DNA of 64,000 nucleotides, from the NCBI GenBank assembly GCA_045631885.1, contig JAZQVN010000013.1:35781-99780 (forward strand), given 5' to 3'. The translations under genes were made by a program, and so were the position numbers. Each line of letters begins with the position of its first letter. Position 1 is the first letter of the stretch. This DNA is from CAJOLV01 sp045631885. GTDB lineage: Bacteria; Bacillota_I; Bacilli_A; RFN20; CAG-826. Shown here one piece after another: positions 38,701 to 47,313 of the stretch. The notes below the pieces were generated by a model. It was not told the DNA's origin and searched no databases. It saw only the letters and a program-made list of their open reading frames with translations.

Positions 38701-39950
38701 GGGGTGTTGTTGTTCGTGAGCGTGAAAGTAATGCCAACCTTTTTGGCTAAATCTCCCCCACTAGGTGTGCCATCGACCTTTAAAGCGCCTGAAACAGACC
38801 AATCTAAAGTAGTTTCGTTTGCCGTTCCTCCAGATCCAATGATGTAATATCCTGGATCAGCGTGGAGTTTAACTGTCGGCGCAGCAGCACTAGAAGATGA
38901 AGGAAAAACCCATTTACCTTTAATATCATTAACCGTTAAATCTGCCGTTTTGAATGTCCAGTCATAATTTCCGTCATTTCCGTTGCTATCGCCAACAATG
39001 ATAAGATTTGGATAGGTTGTTCTGACTGTTATCTCGAAGTCGTTATTAAAATTGCCGCTGTTATCCCAGCCATCCCAGCCATTATAACTCACCCATTCAG
39101 AATAAGTTCCGTTTCCAAACCAATATAACCAAAGTCTATTTAAACCTTTGCCGTTCCAATTGCTAGCGTTGACGTATATTTTTGATTCATCACCATTAAG
39201 AGCAGTTCTTTTTGAATTGTTTAAATGGATGCTGGATGAATTATTTGTATCACGAACTCTTGATCTATGATCAACTGTGCTTGTTGGCGTTTCAAAAGTC
39301 AAACTGCTCTCTGACAAATCAAACCACACACGATAAGTACCAGCATTAGCTACAATAACATCACCTGTATATATACTTGCAGCGCTTTCTTCTCTTGTAG
39401 CTCCACTACTATTGGCAATAACACTATTAATAGGAACTTGCTCATTAACAGTATGAACACCTCCAGTATTATCGAAGGTGTATTTCATTACTCTGACTTT
39501 TTGGTCACTAGTAAAACTAACATCTGCATAATATGACTTATCAGAGGTGTTATATTCAATTAATTTAAAGCTGTTGTCATCATCATATTTAAAACCATTA
39601 TCATGGAATTTAACGAGATAATATCCAATTCCATCTTCAGGAACGTTGAAGTCTCTATCAACAGCATCTAAATCGTTATTTGTGCCAACAATATTTTCCG
39701 CAGCAAATTTACTTACTGTAGAGGAATTGTAATCAACTTGTCCATCTGAACCCAAAGTTTGTTTAATTTTGTATCCATACACATTATTCTGATTAATTTC
39801 AATCCCTGGATTATCAGCGGTAATGGATGTTTTTAACGGTTGAGAATCAATTTGGAACCACGCAAAAGTTGAAACGCTCGCACACAAAACACCCAACAGT
39901 GATGTTGCCAATGTTAGATATAACGTTGTCTTCTTTTTTAGTGCTCTCAT
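35739..39950 (-). CDS. Giant exported repeat protein with SipW-type signal and InlB-like repeats
   Basis: 1403 aa. The signal peptide ends in ASVSTFAWFQ, the pattern of SipW-dependent TasA-type exports. The N-terminal third includes a Trp/Asn-rich region (about 230-330). From about residue 500 to 930 there are at least four InlB-B/Flg_new-type repeats, each ending in a phrase like LTLYAKY, TIYARY or TLYVKY, with GWF/GWY and ECTTPYG or EACTTPYS motifs. Around 933-985 a CBM-like module follows (FHIDTQARSWNSNIYIHGW). The last 150 residues (STYNNVYYAYILIDYLP) could be an anchoring beta domain. No LPXTG motif is visible. Likely a surface or matrix fibre protein. Confidence 0.8.
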   Translation of the reverse strand: MRALKKKTTLYLTLATSLLGVLCASVSTFAWFQIDSQPLKTSITADNPGIEINQNNVYGYKIKQTLGSDGQVDYNSSTVSKFAAENIVGTNNDLDAVDRDFNVPEDGIGYYLVKFHDNGFKYDDDNSFKLIEYNTSDKSYYADVSFTSDQKVRVMKYTFDNTGGVHTVNEQVPINSVIANSSGATREESAASIYTGDVIVANAGTYRVWFDLSESSLTFETPTSTVDHRSRVRDTNNSSSIHLNNSKRTALNGDESKIYVNASNWNGKGLNRLWLYWFGNGTYSEWVSYNGWDGWDNSGNFNNDFEITVRTTYPNLIIVGDSNGNDGNYDWTFKTADLTVNDIKGKWVFPSSSSAAAPTVKLHADPGYYIIGSGGTANETTLDWSVSGALKVDGTPSGGDLAKKVGITFTLTNNNTPIEFKIVYYNAYGEIDTGHTQSDEYGYYGYGGTNDSDSATGDGQGQNVKVLKTCVLDVYVNSSGKIYVYVAVTVTLMYRFSYKTYTGTSPTTNYTSGTNYDDVKVSYNSEYTAPSSITVEGNTYTGLTWKTTSFTGSNYTNGTHIIAATTLYVTVAEKEYNINIKIAYANSSGVKQSFGNNQNYKASTRTTATTAALNAWRNALSPSTANYNFTAYYTTLTGSNTFSDSLTSISANFISSSDRTIYAVYGPKQYTVSYKKVYFNGDGTDTVSSPTSLPSLTQNPYYNESFTIKALPSESGYSVTGWFTNPECTTPYGTSPGSSTTVSADLTLYAKYTETGVDITEVRVLMNKGGTTKNTSSTLRTEQSYPTNSFSFTPTDPGTVTNYTFMGWYTAETGGSLINSWPQTYSTARTIYARYKPTEYAVKLVKKYFNYDGSASSKSDDVINNWDTAYATDATYTPGGASPSSSYEWIDAGTWTHFTCDGTYYTNEACTTPYSASAPATRTLYVKYISVGQKTFHIDTQARSWNSNIYIHGWGDGFSSGSGSHGEITASKVSNNLYKVSIPYSATGLIVDNGTYGYSQTQTTDITTINDGGLLLLKSTNTDGKVDWDWDSPKATTSVGTAYIYINNNAGTRIEMHYGDIDTYNKFVYEHGVELTAGQSVAIKVDTDNDGDIDETYSAGQYAGDIPTTYLENDGGTLKVTCDARFNFYLTTSDEISVAMVPQLGNGYYIMPYNSSRGVNNFLDGKKMNSGSKVYAAYDGYYAAEGSKIFIRSYLDAVDTLYTTLTARSNSYAEFGAGSESAVIRFKTTGYFSITVTSGTIDIQEYDTSIDFKLNPLNTSRADTINNIWAQKTSLIIEVPFTFRSNYPASVQLKATFGNLSEFMGASLYVSDTELGISCYNIVRDQVQNDVASPSATYLALSNNEIITNHSALETISTYNNVYYAYILIDYLPTASPYNGSYTNFVSAGYLSNNISFLLQAVN

Positions 39951-39955
39951 ATTAA

Positions 39956-40840
39956 TTAAAATTCCAAAGTTAATTCATTTAATTGAAATTGCAACCCAGC
40001 ATAACAATTTGAGTTATATAATTTGTCGTTGTTGTCTCCGCTTGAATAATGATGAAAATATCGTCCAGCCGCAGTATCTGCTTGTGGTGAATAATAATCC
40101 TCTGTTCCTCCAGAATTCGTTTCTTTAAACCAAGTGGAAGAGGCATTTGTGAAATAAACCGCATAAAACAACGTGGAAGAGGCATTTGGTGCAGCTCCAG
40201 TAAAAATTGTTTTTTGAGTGGAAAGAGTGATGATGTTCCCATCTGGCGTTCCTGGCAAGAATGAAGATTTTAGAGTTCCAACAGTGAAGTTAAATTGATC
40301 TTGGGCAGAAAGAGATGCAGGATTGTTCACCATTGCGTTGTACGCACCGTTTTCGCTTGATGTTGCCACTGCACTTGTATAAATATCCATGGCCCATCCA
40401 ATGTTGATATCTCTATTGGAATAATCAACCGCTCTTCTGACTTGACCAGAAACTTGATCGCTATGAGTATTTGATGTAATTCTTTTAATTTTCAAATCTA
40501 TGTTGCTGTCACATCCGGTCATTTTTACAGCGAAAACCATAACCTTACCAGGATACATTGCTGATAAGTTTGTTTTATCAGCTAACAATTCAGAGGTTGT
40601 GATAGCGTCAAAATCAGAACTAAATGTGCCTGTGTATGTGTGACTGGCTTTATTGCCTTTATAGGCATAAAACATATAGTCATCTGGTTTTGTAACCGTA
40701 ATTGTCGTAGATGTAGGTGCTGCAGTTATGGTGACATTTGCGTTAGCCTGGAACCAAGCGTATGTCGAAACACCCGCTGTTGTAATAGCGAGTAAACCGA
40801 TCATGACACTGGTGATTAATCCGGCTCTACCTTTTCCCAT
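39956..40840 (-). CDS. Exported protein with SipW/TasA-type signal peptide
   Basis: 294 aa. The N-terminus SVMIGLLAITTAGVSTYAWFQANA is a close match to the signal and cleavage region of TasA/camelysin-like proteins processed by SipW. The mature domain is Ser/Thr-rich beta (FHHYSSGDNNDKLYN, QFQLNELTLEF) with no recognised enzyme motif. It starts 12 bases after the 820-residue sensor gene and precedes the giant repeat protein. Probably a matrix or fibre subunit; the assignment rests on signal peptide and context. Confidence 0.7.
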   Translation of the reverse strand: MGKGRAGLITSVMIGLLAITTAGVSTYAWFQANANVTITAAPTSTTITVTKPDDYMFYAYKGNKASHTYTGTFSSDFDAITTSELLADKTNLSAMYPGKVMVFAVKMTGCDSNIDLKIKRITSNTHSDQVSGQVRRAVDYSNRDINIGWAMDIYTSAVATSSENGAYNAMVNNPASLSAQDQFNFTVGTLKSSFLPGTPDGNIITLSTQKTIFTGAAPNASSTLFYAVYFTNASSTWFKETNSGGTEDYYSPQADTAAGRYFHHYSSGDNNDKLYNSNCYAGLQFQLNELTLEF

Positions 40841-40852
40841 ACGGCCCCTTTC

Positions 40853-43315
40853 CTAGAATACAAATCTTGCTCCTGTAATTAGGTCTTGATATTTTTCTTC
40901 AATTAAGATTGGCTTATCATCATGGATGATAGAGTTAATCTTATTTTGATAACTCTTATCACTGGCCAATCTTCTTCCATCAATTCTGATATAGACGAAT
41001 CTAGAGGTATCAAAGTTATATGTACCACTATCATTCGCGTCTAAAGCGATATTAAAGCCTAAATCTAAGGCGTAATTGACCGCTTCTAAGTGATTGATGA
41101 TGTCTCTTTCTTTCGCTTCAAATATCACTCGATTGAGAGGGATATGCTTGCTTTCAAAGAAACCAATCAATGTATCGAATAATTGTTTGTCTAATCCTTC
41201 TTTACCAATTGATGTAACATATATCGTTTCATTTTCATAATTGAAGGATCTGACGAATTTATCCATGAAGGTGATATATTTCTTATCAATCTTCACATAC
41301 AAACTGATTTGATCATCTGGGATGTGATTATGGTTTTCATCTAAGAAACGATAACCGACGAACGCCATTTTGTATTTATTCTCTAAGTCTTTAATACGGA
41401 AATATGAAACTGGGATTTCATTATTCTTGAAGGCTTCTTCAACGATATCCATATAATGGAGATGGTCATCAATCGGGGTTGGTGCTTCATCAACACGGTA
41501 TAACATGCCTTTCTTCGTCACTCTCATGAATAAGGTTCTACTTAATGAATCTAATGAGAATAATGTATTAACTTCTAATGGGTAACTTAATAAGATAACC
41601 TTTGGTAAGAAGTGGAAGGCTGTATCGTTTAATTCAAATGTTTCTAAGAAGGCTCTTGAAACTGCTTTGGCGATTCTAATTGCTTCCGCCATTGAGGCGT
41701 ATTTTAAGATATAGACGAATTCATCGACATCTTTACGATATAAGCTATCAGTTAAGCCATAGACTTCTAAGCCTTCAACAATCTTATTAACGATTCCTTC
41801 GTTATCTAATTTGTATTTGCTCGCTAATTGAGTCAATGAGTCAATCTTGAAGATGACTAAATAACCCTTCGCATTCGCGTTAGATAATAAGCCTAATAAT
41901 CTTTCGTTTAATGCTTTTCTATCATTAATAAATGGTTTCTTTTCATTTAATAAGTAGATTGTGTTCTTGTTATTATCCGCTTCCACGACTCTCTTATATA
42001 AGTTAGAAGACAACATATATGTTTTGGTGTTTTCTTGTTTTAATGGACAATCTTTACATGGAGATTCTCTATCATATAAAGTTTCATAACAATATGAACC
42101 CACTAGTTTGTTGGAGTATCTTTCATTTAACTTTCTAGAAGCGTGAGTGACGATATAATCTTCATCAACTTCATAAGATAACGAATCATGTAATTCTTCT
42201 AATCTATTAAATCTAGATTCCGCTTCTTCGACTTTCATCTTATCGATTTCAATTAAGACTAAGTTATTTAACATCGCGATCACTTTATTGAGTTTATAAA
42301 GTAAGCGAGGTGTGACTGGCACTTCTTCGTGTTCATTGGCGAATACGACATGAGCTTGTTTGCCCATATATTTAATTCCGGATAGTTTTAACCATGTCTT
42401 AAATTCTCTATCTTCGATTTCAGAAATTAATAATGCACCTTTATAGTTAACAATACGTAAATATTCTTCATCGACGAGGACCGCCATATGGGTGAATGGG
42501 AGATATGGGAAGATATCGATTAAGTAATCTTCTATTAAGTTATCTTTAGATAAATCAATGTCTTTATATTTGTTGATGACATTGATAAAGACTTCTTTTT
42601 CACTATTTCTATCGTAGATCAAAAGTCTTTCTTCATCTTGATTTTGTTCTTGATTAATTAATTCAAGAATTTCATCTAATGAATATTCGTCATAATAGAA
42701 TAATTTAATAGAGCATTCTTTTCTTTCTTCCACGAATTTACGGAGATAATCTTCTAATTCGCTCTTATCAAAAGTATCGAGCACTAAATCAAAGCTCTTT
42801 TCATTTTGTCCAATGAAGCAATTTGGATATTTATCAACGATTCGTTCTAATGTTCTTTCTTTGACACCATTGATACGGAGGATCGCGCATTTCTCTAATC
42901 CGGATTTAATAATATATTTTCTTAATAACACGAAGAATTCATTTCCATCGTATAAAGTGGAATATTCTAATGTGGTGTCATTAATGACAATATCATTAAC
43001 CACACTAGCGATTTCTTTTAATCCTTCATCACCAGAATTAGTGTTGGCGATTAATAATTGGTTATGTTGATATTTCTTTAAAGATTTAACGATATTCTCT
43101 TTATCAATTTCTAAAGCTTTCTCTTTATCTTTTCTAGAAACATTCATCGCGATATAGAAACCGCACATACCGAGTAGGAAAATCACGCTTAAAGCGATGA
43201 ATAAGATTAATAAATCTTTCATCACAATAGCCATCACTAAAGAAGCAATGGATAAGGCTAAAAAGATAACCATCCACACGAAGTAAACATTATTTTGTTT
43301 ATTTTTCTTCTTCAT
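40853..43315 (-). CDS. Membrane sensor with degenerate GGDEF, PAS-like and degenerate EAL domains
   Basis: 820 aa. Two transmembrane helices (about 10-30 and 33-57). A region of GGDEF-like secondary structure (85-200) lacks the motif. A PAS-like segment at about 375-450 carries PCKDCP (419-424). A second GGDEF-like domain has RKDVDEF (527-533) in place of GGDEF. The C-terminal EAL-like domain has GYRF (654-657) where EAL would stand and lacks the metal ligands. Neither synthesis nor hydrolysis of c-di-GMP is likely. It may bind c-di-GMP or a protein partner and control the neighbouring secretion genes. It overlaps the preceding small gene by 17 bases. Confidence 0.7.
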   Translation of the reverse strand: MKKKNKQNNVYFVWMVIFLALSIASLVMAIVMKDLLILFIALSVIFLLGMCGFYIAMNVSRKDKEKALEIDKENIVKSLKKYQHNQLLIANTNSGDEGLKEIASVVNDIVINDTTLEYSTLYDGNEFFVLLRKYIIKSGLEKCAILRINGVKERTLERIVDKYPNCFIGQNEKSFDLVLDTFDKSELEDYLRKFVEERKECSIKLFYYDEYSLDEILELINQEQNQDEERLLIYDRNSEKEVFINVINKYKDIDLSKDNLIEDYLIDIFPYLPFTHMAVLVDEEYLRIVNYKGALLISEIEDREFKTWLKLSGIKYMGKQAHVVFANEHEEVPVTPRLLYKLNKVIAMLNNLVLIEIDKMKVEEAESRFNRLEELHDSLSYEVDEDYIVTHASRKLNERYSNKLVGSYCYETLYDRESPCKDCPLKQENTKTYMLSSNLYKRVVEADNNKNTIYLLNEKKPFINDRKALNERLLGLLSNANAKGYLVIFKIDSLTQLASKYKLDNEGIVNKIVEGLEVYGLTDSLYRKDVDEFVYILKYASMAEAIRIAKAVSRAFLETFELNDTAFHFLPKVILLSYPLEVNTLFSLDSLSRTLFMRVTKKGMLYRVDEAPTPIDDHLHYMDIVEEAFKNNEIPVSYFRIKDLENKYKMAFVGYRFLDENHNHIPDDQISLYVKIDKKYITFMDKFVRSFNYENETIYVTSIGKEGLDKQLFDTLIGFFESKHIPLNRVIFEAKERDIINHLEAVNYALDLGFNIALDANDSGTYNFDTSRFVYIRIDGRRLASDKSYQNKINSIIHDDKPILIEEKYQDLITGARFVF

Positions 43316-43541
43316 TTGTTTTTCCTTTCGTATTTATAAAGAGATGAAACTTATTGATAAGAAATATCGTAATAATTGCTAATAAGGTGAACACTGCGAG
43401 GAATAGATAAGATAGAATAGCGAGTAAATTATCTGAGCGGTTGAGGAATAAGATGAATGATGTGATTGATGTTCCGAGTAATATTCCTAATAAGAGGAAT
43501 AAGGGGAACAATATCATCTTGCTTTTGTTCTTATTTTCCAT
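43299..43541 (-). CDS. Small two-helix membrane protein
   Basis: 80 aa. Two hydrophobic helices (about 9-31 and 38-63) with charged ends (MENKNKSK and GKTNEEEK). No family recognised. It overlaps the SipW gene by 11 bases and the sensor gene by 17 bases, so it is translated as part of the same unit. A plausible partner of the peptidase or sensor in the membrane. Confidence 0.65.
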   Translation of the reverse strand: MENKNKSKMILFPLFLLLGILLGTSITSFILFLNRSDNLLAILSYLFLAVFTLLAIITIFLINKFHLFINTKGKTNEEEK

Positions 43542-44373
43542 CTTTTTCCTTTTCGATTTGTTTACGGATTCTCGCTTTTATCTTTTCTTTTTCTTCTTGA
43601 TACTCGATTCTTAATTCTTCTTTCATTCTGAATAGCTCAACCGCTTCTTCATCATTTAAGTCAATACCAGAATTCTTTAACGCTTCATCAATCCTCGCAT
43701 TCAAAGCTTTTTCTTCTTTGTAATATTTGATGAATGCATCAGCGATGTAATATATCGCAAGTATCACAATTGGGGAGACGATGGCCACCGGGAAGAACCA
43801 TGCTTTCTTTCCCGCGGAGGCTGCGCTATCGGGGCTAGCGATAGTTAAGAAGGTACCAAATCCGATTGAGTGGTAGATAACTTTTCCAATTAAGAGATCT
43901 TGGTTCCACACTTTATCTGGTTTTAAATTACCTCTAGTGTGTAAGTCTGGATTATCTCCTAATGTTTGGAAATAATATTTACCTTCTTCTTGGTTATACT
44001 CACGAGCGATTAAGCGGTGAGTATCTGGAACATAAGTTGATCCTACTTGAAGAGCGAATGTGACGATATCGCCGTCTTTTTCATAATCAACTATGTTGCC
44101 TTCTTCGTCATAAATCGGTGTGGATAGTTTTAATGACTCATAATTAGTCACTTTTTCAATGATGATGCCTGTCCCCGCTTTTAAGGAATCGGGATTATCT
44201 GGATCATTCATACTTTCTGTCGCGACATATAAGAATGATTTTCCAAATACGACTGGCACTCCATAATTGCCACCTTTTGAAACATTCATGGAGATTTGTA
44301 CATAGAGAAGTAAGAAGATAATGCCCACTAAGAAGATATCAATTATATAAGATATAATCTTTTTCGCTTTCAT
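43531..44373 (-). CDS. sipW: SipW-type (ER/archaeal-like) signal peptidase I
   Basis: 280 aa, membrane enzyme that removes signal peptides. N-terminal helix at 8-28. Catalytic Ser54 in ATESMNDP and His119 in PDTHRLIA form the Ser-His dyad typical of SipW, instead of the Ser-Lys of ordinary bacterial LepB. The conserved Asp region is LGDNPDLHTR (140-147). A second helix at about 190-210 is followed by a charged coiled C-terminal tail of about 70 residues, which is longer than usual. Neighbouring genes encode several exported proteins with matching TasA-like cleavage regions, the expected substrates. It lies 2 bases after the DUF2357 gene. Confidence 0.88.
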   Translation of the reverse strand: MKAKKIISYIIDIFLVGIIFLLLYVQISMNVSKGGNYGVPVVFGKSFLYVATESMNDPDNPDSLKAGTGIIIEKVTNYESLKLSTPIYDEEGNIVDYEKDGDIVTFALQVGSTYVPDTHRLIAREYNQEEGKYYFQTLGDNPDLHTRGNLKPDKVWNQDLLIGKVIYHSIGFGTFLTIASPDSAASAGKKAWFFPVAIVSPIVILAIYYIADAFIKYYKEEKALNARIDEALKNSGIDLNDEEAVELFRMKEELRIEYQEEKEKIKARIRKQIEKEKDGK

Positions 44374-44375
44374 AA

Positions 44376-45758
44376 TCAGTTCTTCTTAGTATTCTTTGGT
44401 TTCTTTTCTTTTTTCTCTTTGAGTTTTTCTAATTGGCTTTCTAAATCATCATTAGCCATTCTTAGTCTTTTAATTTCATTAATTAAAGTATCGATATCTT
44501 TCTTGACGCTTTCGATCATTCTCTTACGATGTTCCGCATCGCGATATGCGACTTCATCTTTATCCTTAACAATCGCTTTGTGCACATTAACACGCGCGTC
44601 TTTTTGATTCTTTAACTTCTGATGTAATTTATCGTCTTTTAGACGAACTTGTTCGCTAGATAATGGTAAGTGAATCTTATCTGTCTTTAAGGCTTCTGGA
44701 TAAGCATCGAATAAGAATCTTGAATCCATATATGTTTCATCTTCTAATGTGAAGATCACTTGAGGAGTATATTTCTTTTCGATCTTTTCAGGGATTAATT
44801 CATCATTTACTTTATTCGTGTGAAGCGCGGATACACTCATCGCGATATAAGAATTGATTTCATCTAAATATTCTTTGGAGAATTTTTGATTCACTTCAGT
44901 GATATCGTAACTAATACCTAATTCTTCATAATCTTCTAAGAAGCACCAGAATTCATAGGCTCGATGATAATCAGGGTTTTTCACTAACATATTCGTCATG
45001 TGAATTGGAGAAGTGACTTCTCTAGCCCCTTTCATCTGAGTCATAAACGGAGAAGCGAAATATCCAGAACATCTATTCTTTAATTCATTGAGTTTATTTA
45101 ATAAGTAGTCGTTATGGTCTTTTTCACCATCATCATTAGATGGGATAGACACTTTGATTCTAGAATCAACTTCATAAGTGACATTACCAATAACAGTTTT
45201 GTTATGAATTAATAACAAATCGCTATCACGAGTTTCACCATGTTCAAGAACATAGTTATATCTCTTTTGAATGAAAGATAAACATCTCTTAATGAGAGTC
45301 ATAACAAATCTATTTTCATAAATCGCTGTATCTGTTTCCGCGTAGATTGTTAAGACTTTTTCTGGAATAACTTCGCCATTATCATCGATATCTTGAACAA
45401 ATTGGCTATGAGTGGCGAAATGTCTAATTGATAAAGAGGAAACTCTTTTGGCTAATCCAACTTGAACCAGTTCAGCTTGCTCTTTAATAAATGTTCTCGG
45501 GTTAGCGATAATCTTTTCAATCGCTTGTAAACCACCTTCTAATTGTTCAATAATCGAAGCATCAAATTTCTTAGATTCGGTTCTTTGAGTTTGTCTGATG
45601 TAATTTTCTCCACCAGAAAGGACACCTTTTAATTTATCGAATTCCGCGTTCTTATTAACATTTATGTTAACTTCGCGATAAGCCTTGCTGGCTTTTTCCA
45701 TGTTTAAAGAGGTGGGGTTTAATCTAGATGAAACTGATGTCTTTTTACTTTTGGCCAT
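44376..45758 (-). CDS. DUF2357/McrC-like protein without a nuclease motif
   Basis: 460 aa, cytoplasmic. Residues 100-160 carry LSIRHFATHSQF and AETDTAIYENRFVMTLI (ENRFV at 148-152), the pattern of the DUF2357 domain that partners McrB-like ATPases. In nuclease members a PD-(D/E)XK domain follows. Here no such motif is visible, and the C-terminus (about 395-460) is a Lys/Glu-rich coiled coil. The gene is 2 bases downstream of the AAA+ gene and 2 bases upstream of sipW. I infer an ATPase adaptor or regulator rather than a restriction nuclease. The DUF2357 call is by eye. Confidence 0.65.
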   Translation of the reverse strand: MAKSKKTSVSSRLNPTSLNMEKASKAYREVNINVNKNAEFDKLKGVLSGGENYIRQTQRTESKKFDASIIEQLEGGLQAIEKIIANPRTFIKEQAELVQVGLAKRVSSLSIRHFATHSQFVQDIDDNGEVIPEKVLTIYAETDTAIYENRFVMTLIKRCLSFIQKRYNYVLEHGETRDSDLLLIHNKTVIGNVTYEVDSRIKVSIPSNDDGEKDHNDYLLNKLNELKNRCSGYFASPFMTQMKGAREVTSPIHMTNMLVKNPDYHRAYEFWCFLEDYEELGISYDITEVNQKFSKEYLDEINSYIAMSVSALHTNKVNDELIPEKIEKKYTPQVIFTLEDETYMDSRFLFDAYPEALKTDKIHLPLSSEQVRLKDDKLHQKLKNQKDARVNVHKAIVKDKDEVAYRDAEHRKRMIESVKKDIDTLINEIKRLRMANDDLESQLEKLKEKKEKKPKNTKKN

Positions 45759-45760
45759 AA

Positions 45761-47305
45761 TTATCTAGCATTTTTCATTAATGTTTTAATCTTGTCTCTA
45801 CTGAGTAAGAATTCGTTTAAGCCATAGAGTCTAGTTAATTCTTCATCTAAAGCGACGAGTTCTTCTTTTAATAGACCGACGCTTAACACTTCAAATTTCT
45901 TTAATACTTTTGTCTTAAAGATGAAGTCATAAGCCTCTAATTCAGTTCCTCCACAGGCGATATAAGCAGGAACAAAGGAGTAGAGTTGTTTCATGATACG
46001 GTTACCAAAGGCAAGCTTGAAATGTTCAATGACAAAGTTATCGAGTTCAGCGAATTTCGCGATGCTTTCTTCACTGACCGGATGTTCTTCTCTCGCCTTC
46101 GCGTATAATCCTAATAAATATTCCGCGGGCACAGGTAAGGCTTCTGTGTATGGAGCGTCGAATGGTTGTGCTTTATTATCGAAGAATAAGGACACCGCTC
46201 TATCGTAGACCTTATCGGTGATAGTGAATGTGCTATCATCGTTATTCGCAGTACCAACAAACCAAATATTTTGTGGGATTAATAATTTGCCACCTTCTAA
46301 GTGTTTTGGATCATCTTCTTTACCTGCAGCGATAACATCAACAATCCATTCTTTTGGATCAGGCATTTCCATGATGGATAAGAATTCAGCAAAATAGTAT
46401 TCAATACGAGCTAAGTTCATTTCATCGAGAACGACGACGGAAATATCATTACGATATGTCGCTTCATAACAGGCTCTTAAGAATTCTGTTTCAGTGAATT
46501 TCTTGGTGAAGTCATTATAGTAACCTAATAATTCACTTCTATCTCTCCAAGATGGTTGAACTGGACAAATAGATGCACTATGACGGAGGAATCGACCCAT
46601 ACAATATGGTAAAGATGTTTTACCTGTACCAGAGATACCTTCTAAGATAATCAAATGTCCTGTTCCCATTGCGGCGAAGAATTGTCTGACCACTTCTGGG
46701 GCATAGTATAACTTCATTTGAGAACAAGCGAAGTTTCTAAATCTTTCACAAATTTCCTTTAAGGAAATAGATGTAGAATCCGCTGGGAGTTCCGCAACGT
46801 AGTTACCTTCTTTATATTTATCATCGACTGTATAGAGCTTAGCAAATCTGCCTCCCACGACGGAATCATCAGCAGCACCTTTTCCACGACCTCCGCCACC
46901 ACCGGCTTCAATCACTGGAGAATAAGTACCATCAGCGTTACGTGATAAGGCTAAGATGCGATCTTTTTCTCTTGTCACATCGTATAATTCGAGGTTTAAT
47001 CTTTCGATTTCCTCTTTCATCTTCTCTTCATTTGACCCTTTAGCGCCTTTTTTGAAAATCTTTCTAATCGCCCAGATGAGTAATAACACGATTGAGGCGA
47101 TGAAAAGCACACCAATAACAACGAAGATGACGAACATAATTGTTCCCACCACTCCAAATTGAGGTTGGTTTTCCGCGAAGACTAAAATGTAATCATCAGG
47201 GGAAAAGCGATAAGTTCCTTTGAAGATATTACCGATGTGAGTAAATAAGGTAGTAAAGACTCCGTTTACATAAAGTAGAAAACTTTGAAATCCATTCATA
47301 AACAA
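45761..47305 (-). CDS. Membrane-anchored McrB-like AAA+ ATPase
   Basis: 514 aa. A hydrophobic N-terminus and a strong helix at about 53-80 are followed by a coiled coil (93-122) and a Gly-rich linker (135-142). The AAA domain has Walker A GISGTGKT (223-230), Walker B VVVLDEMN (290-297) followed by LARIEYYFAEFLS, and sensor region GTANNDDSTFTITDKVYDRA (351-370). These are the McrB/AAA_5 signatures. Membrane anchoring is unusual for McrB relatives. It is paired with a DUF2357 gene as in McrBC-like systems but sits inside a secretion operon. It probably powers remodelling or assembly at the membrane (inference). Confidence 0.82.
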   Translation of the reverse strand: MFMNGFQSFLLYVNGVFTTLFTHIGNIFKGTYRFSPDDYILVFAENQPQFGVVGTIMFVIFVVIGVLFIASIVLLLIWAIRKIFKKGAKGSNEEKMKEEIERLNLELYDVTREKDRILALSRNADGTYSPVIEAGGGGGRGKGAADDSVVGGRFAKLYTVDDKYKEGNYVAELPADSTSISLKEICERFRNFACSQMKLYYAPEVVRQFFAAMGTGHLIILEGISGTGKTSLPYCMGRFLRHSASICPVQPSWRDRSELLGYYNDFTKKFTETEFLRACYEATYRNDISVVVLDEMNLARIEYYFAEFLSIMEMPDPKEWIVDVIAAGKEDDPKHLEGGKLLIPQNIWFVGTANNDDSTFTITDKVYDRAVSLFFDNKAQPFDAPYTEALPVPAEYLLGLYAKAREEHPVSEESIAKFAELDNFVIEHFKLAFGNRIMKQLYSFVPAYIACGGTELEAYDFIFKTKVLKKFEVLSVGLLKEELVALDEELTRLYGLNEFLLSRDKIKTLMKNAR

Positions 47306-47313
47306 AGCTCCTT

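Noticed and set aside
45761..47305. Classical McrBC restriction system
   Set aside because: The AAA+ protein has a membrane anchor and no DNA-binding domain is visible, the partner shows no nuclease motif, and both are embedded in an export operon.
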